Origin: Phytophthora sp. 'mugwort'
Taxonomy: Eukaryota; Oomycota; Peronosporomycetes; Peronosporales; Peronosporaceae
NCBI GenBank assembly: GCA_033558025.1
Contig: JAUCEF010000017.1
Coordinates: 4,030,001 to 4,094,000, forward strand
Direction: 5' to 3'
Length of the DNA stretch: 64,000 nt
The position numbers and the translations under genes were made by a program. The notes beneath the pieces were generated by a model, which did not search any database, was not told the origin of the DNA, and worked only from the letters and a program-made list of their open reading frames with translations. Below are positions 12,209 to 22,745 of the stretch, one piece after another (the first letter of the stretch is position 1; each line of letters begins with the position of its first letter).

Positions 12209-13069
12209 ATGGGCGCAGCGCTCTGCTCGTGCGGAGGCCCAGAAGACCAGGGGCTTAACGGCTTAGGATATGACCGGCTGGGAAGCCTCAAGGCTGGCCG
12301 CGTGGCCGCCGTTGTGGGCAAGTATGGCGCCTTCCCACCCAAATACCAGCATCTGCAACACCCGGAGCACTCGTCGTTACTGCTGAGCCGCGGCGAGACG
12401 TACGCGCTATCTGATGACGCGCGTGATGAGGGCGGCGACGACGCACATGGTGGACGACACGGCAGCGCACAAGCTTACGCCGACGCCTTCCGCGCCAAAC
12501 TGCAGGAGCCGCCGCTCAGTCCGCGCAGTAAGTTCAATCTACTGAGCTCGCGCCTGGTGCTGGGCAGCAGCTTGACTACCACAGATAGCAGCGGGGACTC
12601 GGGTACCAATGATGAGGACGTGGACACAGCAGCAGACAGAGGCGTCACTGCCGTCAAGCGGAGGAAACAGCGTCAGCGTGCCTGGAACTCGTACTCGTTC
12701 CCAGATGAGGAGGGCGATAGTTCGCTCGACGACGAGGATGAGTCCGTGACAGAAGAGGACTGGAAGCAGCGCGCCAACCCTCTCATCACTATCATCGTCC
12801 CGCCCGGACCTTGCGGACTCGTGCTGCAAGTAGATCGCGATGACTCAGGCGCACCTGTCGTGGACGGCTTTGTGCGCAAATATGACGGCCGTAAGAGCAC
12901 CATCGAGAACTCAGGCCTCGTGAAGAAGGGCAGCGTGCTCTGCGCTATCAACGATATCGACGTGACGCGCATGCCGCTTAAGGAGGTCATCCGCACACTC
13001 AACCTGTCGTCGCACCTCGAGCGTGCCTTCACATTCCGTAACGGATTCCAGCATCGCAACTCCATGTGA
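12209..13069 (+). CDS. PDZ-domain protein with N-terminal acylation signal
   Basis: Single exon, 286 residues. The N-terminus MGAALCSCGG fits N-myristoylation at Gly2, with Cys6 and Cys8 available for palmitoylation, so peripheral membrane attachment is expected. Residues about 30-190 are polar and disordered, with acidic and serine clusters (SGDSGTNDEDVDT, DSSLDDEDESVTEED). Residues about 195-280 form a PDZ-like fold. The carboxylate-binding loop is PPGPCGLVL, followed by a 'GLVKKGSVLCAINDIDV' turn and an 'LKEVIRTL' helix. PDZ domains bind C-terminal peptides, so an adaptor role at a membrane is inferred. The exact partner is unknown. It converges on the AFG3L2 gene. Confidence 0.8.
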   Translation: MGAALCSCGGPEDQGLNGLGYDRLGSLKAGRVAAVVGKYGAFPPKYQHLQHPEHSSLLLSRGETYALSDDARDEGGDDAHGGRHGSAQAYADAFRAKLQEPPLSPRSKFNLLSSRLVLGSSLTTTDSSGDSGTNDEDVDTAADRGVTAVKRRKQRQRAWNSYSFPDEEGDSSLDDEDESVTEEDWKQRANPLITIIVPPGPCGLVLQVDRDDSGAPVVDGFVRKYDGRKSTIENSGLVKKGSVLCAINDIDVTRMPLKEVIRTLNLSSHLERAFTFRNGFQHRNSM

Positions 13070-13444
13070 TCACGCAGACATTCAAAAGATAACAAGAGAG
13101 AGAGGGCAGACATTCCTATCGAACACGAAGAAGAACCCCAAGGCCGTTGCATTGTGTGCTCATTTATAAGAATTCCAAAAGGAGGTTCAAGGAGGCGGGA
13201 GAGGAGTGTGAGAGGATGCTGGCTGGCAAGTACGTCAACGCAGGACGAGGCTGCGTAGTTTAGTGATCGAGCCCTGGACGCCTTCATTAGTGTAAGGTTA
13301 CGGCGCTCGATGCCAGCTGTATAAAAGGCGCCACATGCTTGCAGAGCAGCGCAATCAATACATGTATAACAGAAGTCTTCTTCGGCGTTTATTGCACGGG
13401 GGGTGCGTTTATGGTTTGAGTCGCTGGCTGGTGGAAGCAGCAAG
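13070..13444. other. Convergent intergenic region, 3' ends
   Basis: 375 bp between the 3' ends of the PDZ gene and the AAA-protease gene. It should hold both 3' UTRs. No ORF on either strand looks like protein, and no repeat was seen. Confidence 0.4.
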
Positions 13445-16241
13445 CTACTTCTTCTTGTCGGCATCCGCGTCCGTCTCGCTAGACGGCTCCTCCTCGGTCT
13501 CCTTTTCGTCGCCAGTCTTCGCTTCGGCCGTCGCCTCGGGTGTTGCCTCGGGTGCCGCCTTTGCCTTGTCTGCCTCATATTTGTCAGCGTCCTTCCATGA
13601 CTCCTCTACAAACTCGGTGTATGTCTTGTTGCCACCAAACGGACGCGGGCCTAGCACACGCACAATGTCTCCGTGGTTGATGGTCTCATTCTGCAGCAGT
13701 TCCTCGGCCAGCTCGTGCAGTTGGTCCTGCTTGTCCTTCAGAAGTTGCTTGGTGCGCTCGTACGCGTTGTGCACGATCTTTTGCACTTCCTCATCCATTA
13801 CCTCTGACGTCTTGCCACTGTACAGCTTGTCCGGGTAAGCTCCCTCTTCCCTGGGGAACGAGAGCTGTCCTACACGGTCGTTCATACCGTACAACTGCAC
13901 CATCGAGTAGGCGATCTGCGTCACACGACGGAGGTCATCGGAAGCTCCCGTCGTGATCCGGCCATCAAAGTTCACAAACTCCGACGCGCGGCCGCCCAGG
14001 GCCATGCACATCATGTCGGTTAGCGCCTCGCGGCTGTGCAGAGCCACCTCCTTCGGGAGGTATTGTGCGTAGCCAAGCGAACCCTTGCCGCGCGGCACGA
14101 TAGTTACCTTGAGCAGCGGGTCAGCATGCTCCAGGAACCAGCCAGCCACGGCATGACCGGCCTCGTGGTATGCCACCGTCTTCTTCTCCTCCGGCGTCAT
14201 AATGCGGTTCGTCTCCAGTCCACCGATCACACGGTCTGTGGCCTGCTCAAAGTCTTTAAACGTGATGCTCGTACCATTCCGTCGTGCAGCCACAATAGCA
14301 GCCTCATTACAAATGTTGGCAATCTCAGCACCGGCAAAGCCAGGCGTCAGTGCAGCCATGCGGCGGGCGAAGTCGTCTACTTTGCCATCCAGTGTCAGGC
14401 CCTGTAGATGCACCTTGAAGATCTCGCGACGGCCCTTGATATCCGGGACATCCACAGTGATCTGCCGGTCGAATCGACCGGGACGCAGGATAGCCTTGTC
14501 GAGGATATCGGCGCGGTTAGTACCGGCAAGCACCACCACACCCTCACTCGAGTTGAAACCATCCATCTCGACCAGCAGCTGGTTAAGCGTATTTTCACGC
14601 TCATCGTTGCCGCCCGAAAAATTCCCCTTGCTTCGTGAACGCGCCACAGCATCGATTTCATCAATGAACACAATGCATGGAGCGTTCGCGCGTGCCTCCT
14701 TGAACAGGTCACGCACACGAGACGGACCCACACCAACGAACATCTCAATGAAGTCCGAACCGGAAATACTGAAGAATGGTACGCTGGCTTCACCTGCCGT
14801 GGCCTTAGCCAGCAGTGTCTTACCCGTACCGGGCGGGCCAACAAGCAAGGCACCCTTAGGAATCTTAGCACCAAGCTCCGTGAAGCGTTTCTGATTGCGA
14901 AGGAAGTCTACGAACTCCATGATCTCCTTCTTGGCCTCATCAACACCGGCCACATCCTTGAACGAGATCTTAATGTCTTCCTTGGTGATCTTCTTGGCCG
15001 GACTCTTACCAACCTTGAAGATGTTGCTAATACCACCACCGCCACCACCGGCACCGCCACCCACACCACGCATGGTCATGATCAGAAAGCCGATTAGCAG
15101 GATCGTCGGCAGGAACTTCATCAACTCGGCAGTGAAACTAATCTCGCTGCTGTACTGCACCGGGATGTAGTCGTGAGGGCGGATGCCCATCTGGTGCTGT
15201 GCGTGCTCAATCTGTCGCTCGAAGCCCTCCACACTGCCGATGTTGAAGTAATACGTGGGGTTGGAGATTGGGCGCCCTGTAGCGCCACCGCGGGATCCCA
15301 ACCCAGGCAAGGACACTCCTCGGCCACCACTGTTGGGCTGGCGGTCCGACTCAGCTCCAAAGTCGTACTCGTGCTGCCCCTTAGCATTGGGGTCTTGCCA
15401 GTCCGAGAAGTCGGTGGTAGCGCCCGGCACGGAACTCGGCTTCGTCACACCAGCCATATCGTTCAAGAATACCTTGACATACTTCTTGTTGACCACCACG
15501 AGCTTCTCCACGCGCCCGGACTCCAGAAAAGTGTTGCGAAACTCCTGGTACGTAATTTCCTGCATGGGCTTGTCAATTGAAGCCAAATCCGACAAGAACA
15601 ACGCCGCTACCGCTAGCGGGACCAGATACGCCATACCATCCTTGCCACTGGGGCCTCCACTGCCTCCTGACGAGCCTCCGCTACCTCCAGTCTTGTTTGT
15701 CGCAGTCTTGGAGCTCAACTTCTTGACATCGGCTGCTCCCTTCTCGCCTGTCTTGGGAGCTGTCTTTGGTGGGCCCCCCACCTTCCCACCAGCACCGCCG
15801 TTCTTCGGGTAGAAGCGGCCGAAACCCTTGGGAATGTTCTCCTGCAGCCACGTCGCCCAGCTCAGCGGCTTCTCCCCGTTCGTGTTCCGCACTGCACCAA
15901 ATAAATAAATAACAAATTAGCGAAAGTGACGCAATTGCTCAACAAGTTATCTTCACATACGGAACGTGTGCGGACGTGTGGACTGCAGCACTTGTCGAGC
16001 CATCGCCGGGTTCTGCTGCATGCCGCGGAGTACTCCACGAATCCCGTTGCGCTGCAGCGAGCCCCCCAGTTGCTATAAGCACACAAGAATAGCACTCGAT
16101 TAGTAATCCTCTGGCATATCTTTGGTGAAGACGGCGGCGCACCTGCTGCAGCAAATGCAGACGACGCATCTGGCGAGGGTCGCGCAACACCGAGGCGGCC
16201 TCACGGCGAAGACGCTGTGTCGACGTCGCGGCCAGCATCAT
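13445..16241 (-). CDS. AFG3L2: Mitochondrial m-AAA protease (FtsH/AFG3L2 family)
   Basis: Three exons: 16241-16143, 16072-15961 and 15891-13445; 885 residues. The first two exons encode an Arg-rich, acid-poor presequence typical of mitochondrial import ([20 protein letters not shown]). Then come a Gly/Lys-rich linker, TM1 ([15 protein letters not shown]), an intermembrane-space FtsH_ext region, TM2 ([14 protein letters not shown]), and the AAA module. The AAA module has Walker A GPPGTGKT, Walker B VFIDEIDA and an RPGRFDR second region of homology. The M41 zinc protease has HEAGH plus a distal acidic ligand in TTGASDD. The C-terminal [18 protein letters not shown] is typical of AFG3L2/Yta12 rather than i-AAA proteases. 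The tail is rich in Ala, Lys and Glu. The family degrades misfolded inner-membrane proteins and matures ribosomal and other precursors. All motifs look intact. Confidence 0.95.
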
Positions 16242-16674
16242 GTTTACTTGGAGTCTACGAGGCTTACGATCCCCCTTTATCTACTAAAAGACCAGCCGCA
16301 CGTTGCATGCCCAGTCAATAACAACAGAAGAAGGACATCGTCACCGCGATAAATCTATTTCTAGGAAGTTATTAGGTTTTGAGACCAATTGACTGGATAT
16401 TACTAATACCCGGTTTCATTTGAGTATGCTCGATAACAGGGATCAGATCTTCCTGATGAAGACGATGTCGGCCTTGTGAAGTTGCTTGAAGGAGTGTTGG
16501 TAACTATGTGCCACCTTCGCGCGACAGGAATAAGCTCACGTGACAATTTGTAACTGCTACCTTCGCGTTACCATTCGCAGTGACTGGCGGAGAGGCCGTC
16601 ATGGCTTCGCAGCACATTTTCCAAGAGCTATTCGTTCATTTCGCCCCGAACAAGCAGAAGAACTACTGAAGACA
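16242..16674. promoter_or_regulatory. Divergent promoter region between AFG3L2 and RPS2
   Basis: 433 bp between two divergent start codons. On the RPS2 side, 16534-16549 matches most positions of the oomycete initiator consensus GCTCATTYYNCAWTTT, in particular its GCTCA start and CAATTT end. It lies about 125 bp before the ATG. No other feature is seen. Confidence 0.4.
16534..16549 (+). promoter_or_regulatory. Candidate oomycete Inr of RPS2
   Basis: The bases gctcacgtgacaattt agree with 13 of 16 positions of the published oomycete initiator. The match is by eye. The CACGTG core could equally be an E-box for a transcription factor. Confidence 0.35.
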
Positions 16675-17460
16675 ATGGCTGAAGCTGCGCCTGCGCCCGC
16701 TGGAGAACGTGGAGGATTTGGCCGTGGCCGTGGTGGCCGCGGTGGCCGTGGCCGCGGTCGTGGACGTGGCCGTGGCCGCGACGAGGCCAAGGAGTGGGTC
16801 CCTGTGACCAAGCTTGGCCGCCTGGTAAAGGAGGGCAAGATCGGCTCGCTCGAGGAGATCTATCTCTTCTCGCTCCCCATCAAGGAGTGCGAGATCGTCA
16901 ACTACTTCCTGGAGGCTTCGCTTAAGGACGAGGTGATGAAGATCATGCCAGTGCAGAAGCAGACGACTGCTGGTCAGCGTACGCGCTTCAAAGCTTTTGT
17001 AGCCGTCGGCGACAACAACGGCCACATCGGCCTTGGTGTCAAGTGCGCCAAGGAGGTGGCCACCGCCATCCGTGGTGCTATCATCCTGGCCAAGATCTCG
17101 CTGGTGCCTGTGCGCCGCGGCTACTGGGGCCGCATGGTTGGTGGCCCGCACACCGTGCCTAACAAGGTGACGGGCAAGTGCGGCTCCGTCCGCGTTCGCC
17201 TCATCCCGGCCCCTCGTGGTACCGGTCTGTGTGCCGCCCCTGTGCCCAAGAAGCTTCTGGGTATGGCTGGTATTGAGGACTGCTACACCTCGGCTCGTGG
17301 CCACACACGCACCCTGGGTAACTTCGTGAAGGCTACCTTCTATGCTCTACGCGCCACCTACTCGTACCTGACCCCAGACCTCTGGGAGCAGCACACGTTC
17401 GGCCCTTCGCCGTACCAGGAGCACACTGACTTCCTGGCCAAGACCGCCATCAAGAAGTAA
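16675..17460 (+). CDS. RPS2: 40S ribosomal protein uS5 (RPS2)
   Basis: Single exon, 261 residues from the ATG at 16675. I chose this start over upstream in-frame codons because it begins [14 protein letters not shown], the usual short N-terminus of eukaryotic S2. The Gly/Arg run ([20 protein letters not shown], residues about 15-37) is the RGG tail that is arginine-methylated in this family. It is followed by [12 protein letters not shown], the S5 double-stranded RNA-binding domain ([33 protein letters not shown], described here in parts) and the conserved C-terminal fold. The protein sits at the mRNA entry channel of the small subunit. Codon use is strongly G/C-ending, as expected of a highly expressed gene. 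Confidence 0.97.
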   Translation: MAEAAPAPAGERGGFGRGRGGRGGRGRGRGRGRGRDEAKEWVPVTKLGRLVKEGKIGSLEEIYLFSLPIKECEIVNYFLEASLKDEVMKIMPVQKQTTAGQRTRFKAFVAVGDNNGHIGLGVKCAKEVATAIRGAIILAKISLVPVRRGYWGRMVGGPHTVPNKVTGKCGSVRVRLIPAPRGTGLCAAPVPKKLLGMAGIEDCYTSARGHTRTLGNFVKATFYALRATYSYLTPDLWEQHTFGPSPYQEHTDFLAKTAIKK

Positions 17461-17803
17461 GCGCTATATGTGCTTAACGACTTGAAGCCTGGTCAGCAGT
17501 GAACTCTGTTCTGAACAAGCATACGGACGATTTTTGAAGCGCAATTTGGTTTAGCGAGGGAGGAAAGCGTGGATCTGAAGCGCTACGGTGCGTCGGTGTC
17601 GACCTCCCTTATTTGTTGTGATAGTATCTCGGGGAAAGCGTCGGGGCGACGCTACGGTGCGTAGGTGTCGACCCTGGGTGACTTCAATACAAAGAAATCA
17701 AGTGCGTCTTCTACAACTATTTTTGATGTTTTATTATTTTTGACGTTTATGTAATGAGGGAGTAGTAAAAGCAATCTGCAACAAAATGTATTGCTGGTGC
17801 CTT
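17461..17803. other. Convergent intergenic region with a duplicated motif
   Basis: 343 bp between the 3' ends of RPS2 and the small membrane-protein gene. It contains two imperfect copies of a roughly 40-bp segment (17563-17604 and 17634-17673) sharing gaaagcgt followed by cgctacggtgcgt.ggtgtcgacc. The last 100 bp are AT-rich, as in a 3' UTR. Confidence 0.5.
17563..17673. repeat. Imperfect direct repeat downstream of RPS2
   Basis: Copy 1 is 17581-17604 and copy 2 is 17650-17673. They differ at a single base over 24 bp, and each is preceded by GAAAGCGT at 17563 and 17634. They probably lie in the RPS2 3' UTR or just beyond it. Confidence 0.75.
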
Positions 17804-18416
17804 TCACTTATCTTTCTTGGACTCGTCTGGTTCGGCGGCCGGTGCGTCGGCGATCTTATCGGCGTGGTTCCTGATGACGTCCACGCTCTGCTCGAGAAGG
17901 AATGAGACAACGGGCGCGATGGTCTCCAACTTCTTCTGTAGCACGGTGGCTACGTCCAGCACGCGCTCCTTAAGCGCCTGCACCTTCTTGTCGTTCACAG
18001 GTGTCGCCACCTCGGCGGCCTTAAGCTGGTCACGCACCGCCTTGAGCTCCGCACCCGCGACCAGCACCACCTCAAAGGCGAACAATTCGTTCATGAAGGA
18101 CCTAGGACAGAGACACATTTGCCATCAGTACATCTAAGGCATTGAAATTCCGCATCACAAAAATAGGAACAAAGGCTCGTACGTTCTGGTTGGTAGATCG
18201 TTGAGGCGAGAGAGCACAGACAGAATAATTGTTACTAAGCATATCGTCCACAGTATTCTTACTAGCCACGTACCCGAGCATTGGCTGCTGTACCGCCGAT
18301 CGTTCGGCCGTCACCTTCCATTTGCGATAGAAGAAGGCGAGCACGGGCAACATCAGCAGTAGGCCGTGCCACAGCCCCTTCCAGTACGCCGTCGAGTCTT
18401 CCTGGCACAGTTCCAT
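17804..18416 (-). CDS. Small single-pass membrane protein, unknown function
   Basis: Two exons, 18416-18274 and 18101-17804, give 146 residues. The intron has donor GTACGT and acceptor CTAG. I took the ATG at 18416 (MELCQEDSTAYWKGLWHG) because a TTTTAG acceptor-like site lies just upstream; a start at 18452 would add 12 residues. There is one hydrophobic segment (LWHGLLLMLPVLAFFYRKW), followed by a helical region with heptad-like leucines and valines (KKVQALKERVLDVATVLQKK) and a charged tail ending KKDK. I do not recognise the family. The topology suggests a membrane-anchored coiled-coil protein. Confidence 0.6.
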
Positions 18417-18901
18417 TTCGCACCTAAAATATTCTGAAGTGGGGCGTGCCAATCAATAAAAGTGGCATACGTCCAGCAGTGTTTGTGGCAATGAAAAAAG
18501 TGAATTTCATAAAGACGAAATTATGTTTTTTTTAGCAGAACTTTTGGAGCAACTATAATTCATAATGGCACTGCTTACACGTACACTATCGCTCCAAAGT
18601 TGTCTATGCATCATCGAGGACAAATTCTTTTACGCCTCCAGAAAATTCTGTAAACAGATAAATTCGTAATAGATTATGAATCTAGAGGAAGTGCTCGCGT
18701 CTCTTGGAAACGAGAAGGCTGCATCACCGGGTAATCGTTTTCCATATTGCTGCATCGGGGTGACCTCTATTGACGATCGATGTCGTTTAAGTTGTAGCCG
18801 ACTGCTTTTTGTTTTATAGTGGAGGTACCCAAATGAAAAGGGGCTACACTGCCCACAAAAATACTTTTTCTGAACTTCTCCGCGCAAGCGTACACGAAAA
18901 G
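18417..18901. other. Intergenic DNA between the small membrane protein and the retrotransposon
   Basis: AT-rich noncoding sequence. It includes the presumed promoter and possibly a 5' UTR intron of the preceding gene. No credible ORF. Its last 4 bases (AAAG, 18898-18901) form the left target-site duplication. Confidence 0.4.
18898..18901. repeat. Left target-site duplication AAAG
   Basis: AAAG lies directly before the left LTR and matches AAAG after the right LTR at 31474-31477. A 5-bp reading (AAAAG) is possible if the LTR ends one base earlier. This ties the two LTRs to a single insertion. Confidence 0.7.
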
Positions 18902-19247
18902 TGTCGCACCCCCCCTTTCCTTCGGGATCGAGTAGCTGCGGGTTGTTATCAGGAGTACGGAACTTGATCAGATCTAAAGGGAAAGCGTTAGTTTGGACTT
19001 ACCTTGCTGAGAGTCTGTAGGCGCGGCTTATCTTCTCTCCGGAGAGGGACTTGAAGGTACCGAACACCTCGGGTCATCAAGTGAAGCTCCCCTTCGATGG
19101 AACAGGATACCACGCCGTCGTGCTCTATGCCATGTGGAGCACACCAGGCAGGACCACCACGGCAGCAGTCGGTTCCGGAGCGGAGACGCGCGCTTGAACC
19201 AGCACCGGATGTCCTGGCGCATTGCCTTCCCACTCCGTCGCGCGACA
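18902..19247 (-). repeat. 3' LTR (left), 346 bp, internally deleted
   Basis: It begins TGTCGCAC and ends CGCGACA on the plus strand. It aligns with the right LTR over both ends but lacks about 215 bp in the middle (join near 18996-19002, between 'gtttgg' and 'cttacc'). Identity is roughly 90% by eye in the aligned parts. Confidence 0.88.
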
Positions 19248-19255
19248 TTCTCCCT
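19248..19255 (-). other. Candidate polypurine tract
   Basis: On the minus strand AGGGAGAA directly precedes the 3' LTR start TGTCGCG. This is the expected position of the plus-strand primer tract. Confidence 0.55.
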
Positions 19256-19339
19256 GACGTGACGGACGTCATCCTCGGCGTTCCTCCGGACGCTGGGCAA
19301 GCTCGACGGGGACGCTCGGGAAACTTGGGCTGCTGCATT

Positions 19340-20590
19340 TCACCGGAACGGTAGTGCTGCGTTCGCCTCGAGAAAATCATGGAGAATCTCCACTGTAGGA
19401 CACTGCAATCGGCGTAGGTTCACCGTCTCGAGGTTCTCAGGTTTCGTTGCGTGTGTCTCCAAGCTAGTGAGTGCTCGAGCGAGCACGGACGCCTGCGAGA
19501 CGGTCTCCAATTTCCGTCGGCATCGCCCACGCGCCACACATGCGTGAAGAGGCCTACCAAGAACACCACCCCGCTCAACCGGAGCCCGTAGCAGGTACTC
19601 TCGAAGTTCAAGTTTGCGGCGTTCAGCTGTAGCACCGTCAGCACCACGCCAACACCTCCCGTAAGCGCAAACTCAGCCAAGTCGTACACCGCCATCGGCA
19701 CGTGCACCATCAGAGACAGGACTAGCAGTCGAACCCAGCCGACAACACGCACTACTTCACAGAGTCGCCTCCACGAAGCCGAGGCTGCGTCCTTCGAGGC
19801 AATGCAATACCTCCACACAGATCGCGATGTATCCAACGTCAAATCGGGCGCGTAGACGAAAAAAGGTGGCGTGATATGCGTACCACCACGTACGAGTCAT
19901 CTCTCCAAAGCATCCGTACGCGCTCGCGTTCTCCCTCAACACTTGGAGCGGAACAGCAAATATAGCGCCCCACAAAGCGTACGCATAGGCGCATCCACGC
20001 AACCGGCGATTCTTCGTTCTAGCAGCACTTCGTGGTGAGTCAAGAAAGCACTCCACATCCCACCGTGGAGGTGCAGCACGCGCCATGCCTGACCCAGGAA
20101 CGGCCAAGCAACTTTCCGGATCGGCGTCGTCAGCACCCACGCACCTACATAACACGCTCCAAATGCCCAATGCGAAGCCGGCAACGACGACCACGTCAGT
20201 TCGGCCAAATAGCAGGACCAACCTCGACGACCAGCAGCCCTTCATCCTAACCCGCAACTACGATTCTTATCCGGACGTGAAGGTCAAGGGCCAGGTAGTG
20301 TCAAATGACATCGTCTCGGATCCTGCCCGTGAGGGCACAGGTCGTAGTAGTCTCCCAGGTCCTCTCGAGTCCACAAATTCTCTGCCGGCAGAAACGCCCA
20401 TGGGTTGCAAGTGTAGAGACGGCCACCACCGTTATTCGTCAAGAAGGGAATTCTCCTTGAATCATCAGCCCATCCCAATAGTGGACCATTCCATCGCCCT
20501 TTCGAATAAAAGCGGCGCCTGCTCTTCCTTCCGGATCAAACGGTATTGTGAAGCCTTAGGCTATTCGCCATTCATTCACATATTTGTGCC
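19340..20590 (-). pseudogene. Broken multi-TM ORF between pol and the 3' LTR
   Basis: Overlapping minus-strand reading frames carry protein-like sequence interrupted by at least three frameshifts. Upstream (20590-20290) is a Cys-containing soluble part with a run such as GGGRLYTCNPWAFLPAENLW. Then come hydrophobic segments HWAFGACYVGAWVLTTPI (near 20170), ALWGAIFAVPLQVL (near 19960), VRLLVLSLMVHVPMAVYDLA (near 19710) and LRLSGVVFLVGLFTHVW (near 19560). It is in the sense orientation of the element and lies where envelope genes lie in some gypsy elements. I find no fusion peptide or furin site, so 'env-like' describes position and topology only. It could equally be a captured host membrane protein. 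Confidence 0.5.
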
Positions 20591-20606
20591 ATCGCACGGT
20601 GCCACG

Positions 20607-22275
20607 ATGTCTTCCTTAAGCCTGCCTACCGAAGACGAGTAAGAGCTAGTTCGGCGGCTGGCCCGGGTCATCAACGTGCAGCAACGTGCCCGCGCCGAGG
20701 AGCAGAGGGCAGCTCAAGCACTGGAGGCCAAGCGAGCGTTCTGGGTGGAGATGCGAGCCGTGCTGTCCGTCAACCAGTTGTCGACGGGATAGAGATCAAC
20801 GACGACGTGGCCGACGCAATCATCAGCGGGTCAAGCGTTCCAGCGGATGCACTCGGCGGGGTGATCACCATCTCGCCAACCAATGCGGCGGATAATTGTC
20901 CCCGGACCACCCGCAGTTCGTCTCCAATCCTCGTCCGCGAGCGTATCGACCGCGAAGTCAACGGCCAAGCGCACAGAAGCCCCCTCAGATGACTCCACTT
21001 CGGTTAGTCCGGTCAAGAAACAAAAGGCCTCTCCGATTGCCGCTTCGGCGAACATCAGCGACTTGAGTGCGTCATCGGCCCCGGGTAAGAAGGGCTTATA
21101 CATTCCGTACGTCCTCTCAACCCGGGCCCCACCTGGTGTAAAAGAAGACCTCGAACGGCTGTTCCCTAAGGCGCACAAGCTCGGCAAGACGGCGTACGAG
21201 CTAGCGTACCCCTGGACGGACCAGCGTCTCTAGTACGATCCAAATGCGTCTCTCACGTCCACCTCACATGGTGGCGCGTCTGGCATGCGTACCGCCCCAT
21301 CTTCTTCGAGTGGGCGCTCCACGTTCCTTTTGGCGACAAGAGCCTCCAAGGACAACGCCGCAAGCAGACGATGGCGGCTATTTGCGCTCGCCATGGGTTC
21401 CTCAGTCTCTGCATAGAGACTTGGGGTTACTACGGCTTGTTGGACCGTCTCGAATCCACGGGGCACTGTAACCTCATGTGGTGGGGAGGTGCCAAAGATA
21501 GGGGCACGAAGGCAACGCATGACGTCATTGCATCCGTCAGCGACCTCGGCGAGTTGTGCCGATCGAACAAGTTGGCGTACCAAGCCAAGGCGATGAACGC
21601 ACTGACACCGTTCAGCCTGGACGAAGGAGGCTTCACCAGTCTTCTCGCGATCCTGGAGCAAACGGGTGCACTGAATCCTTCTGAGAGCGAGGCGGGAAAG
21701 CGACTCAGCCTCCGAGCACTGCTTGAGTCCACCTGGACATCACTTCGGATCGGACTGCGAAGTCTCACTGGGTTGGCGACCGGTCGAAGGGCGCGTGGTA
21801 CGCACTCATCAACGACGAGCGCATCCGGGAGCAGCAGGGGAAGGTAGACAAGGCTCTCCACGATGGCACATACGCGCTCCGGATGTCCATCTGTTCGCCC
21901 CCAAGGAAGGCACCGCTACCGGATAGTCACCGTTCAAGCGGCCGGACGGACCGTACACATCCTGGCGCCCGATTTTCAAGGCGATACCGTTGCAAGCGAC
22001 GACGACGACAGCGACACCGCGGAGGACTCAGTACGCCCGCGCGTCTTAATAAGTCCAAGAATGTCGTCGCAGAGTCCAGCGACGAAGAGGACGACGACAC
22101 CATAACGACAACGACGTAATTGACGCGCCAGGACTCTTCGTCCTTGACGGAGACGAAGTAAGTCGCCACGTCTATCAAGCCCGCAGCGCCTGCCAAGGTC
22201 ACGTCCTCCAAGACGGCGGTTAAGGCGGCCACAAAGTCGACATCCAAGTCGACGTCTAAATCGACGTCCAAGTAA
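20607..22275 (+). pseudogene. Broken antisense ORF inside the retrotransposon
   Basis: Plus-strand coding remnant, opposite to gag-pol. It begins MSSLSLPTEDE at 20607 and is cut at once by TAA (20640). The same frame then continues as a charged helix (RVINVQQRARAEEQRAAQAL). Further pieces lie at 20807-20992, 20883-21233 (KKGLYIPYVLSTRAPPG), 21240-21847 (AAICARHGFLSLCIETWGYY, LDEGGFTSLLAILEQTGALN) and 21863-22275. The last part has acidic runs (ASDDDDSDTAEDS, ESSDEEDDDT) and a Lys/Ser/Thr repeat tail ending at 22275. The predicted intact length is about 550 residues. I do not recognise the family. The globular middle and charged tail suggest a nucleic-acid or chromatin-associated protein, as inference only. 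Confidence 0.55.
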
Positions 22276-22745
22276 GTGCATCAAGGAGTGATTGGGAGTA
22301 GCATCGTTCTTCATAGTCATAAAAAAACAATCATTTTCACCTTTTTTGTTTTTTGTTTTTGAGAGCACACTTCCGCGGTGCTCACAAATACCAGCACAGC
22401 GTCCATCGTGCTTCAATTCAATCGCACGCAGGCGCGACCTTCATCCTGCGTACCAACGCAAATATCCAAGTTCGAGCGATTCGATTAGAACGTTTCCGTA
22501 GGCTCACAGCCGGCAAAGGTAGTAGTTGGCCCCGAGCAACTTAGAAAAGAATTTCGTCTTCGTCAACAGCGGCGTTGGCATCCACCAACCTCGCACTGCG
22601 TCTCAACTCGGGCTATCGGTTCTCTTGGCGTTCTTCGTTCTCAAAAGCAGTTAGCAGAGCCCCAAAGTCGGGCAATAAAGTAACTGTCGGACGCCAAGCC
22701 GTCTCGTACGAGCCGTGAGTACCAGATACTCCTCTTGGCGATCTT
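22276..22745. other. Noncoding spacer between antisense ORF and integrase
   Basis: This stretch contains a poly-T/A rich tract at about 22320-22362. It separates the convergent ends of the antisense ORF and pol. I see no clear coding sequence. Confidence 0.4.

Noticed and set aside
11462..12258. Short ORFs in the mannosidase-PDZ gap
   Set aside because: Cys/Leu-rich translations in mixed frames, no codon bias like the neighbours.
13335..14894. Plus-strand ORFs opposite the AAA protease (for example 14202-14894)
   Set aside because: They are Ser/Arg-rich translations antisense to a strongly conserved protein, with no motif of their own.
19097..19354. ORFs inside the LTRs (19097-19354 and 31251-31527, plus strand)
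   Set aside because: LTRs are regulatory; the frames are unconserved between the two copies after the first part and have no known motif.
20085..20606. Plus-strand ORF before the antisense gene's ATG
   Set aside because: Its composition is random-like and it overlaps protein-like sequence on the minus strand. I took the ATG at 20607 instead.
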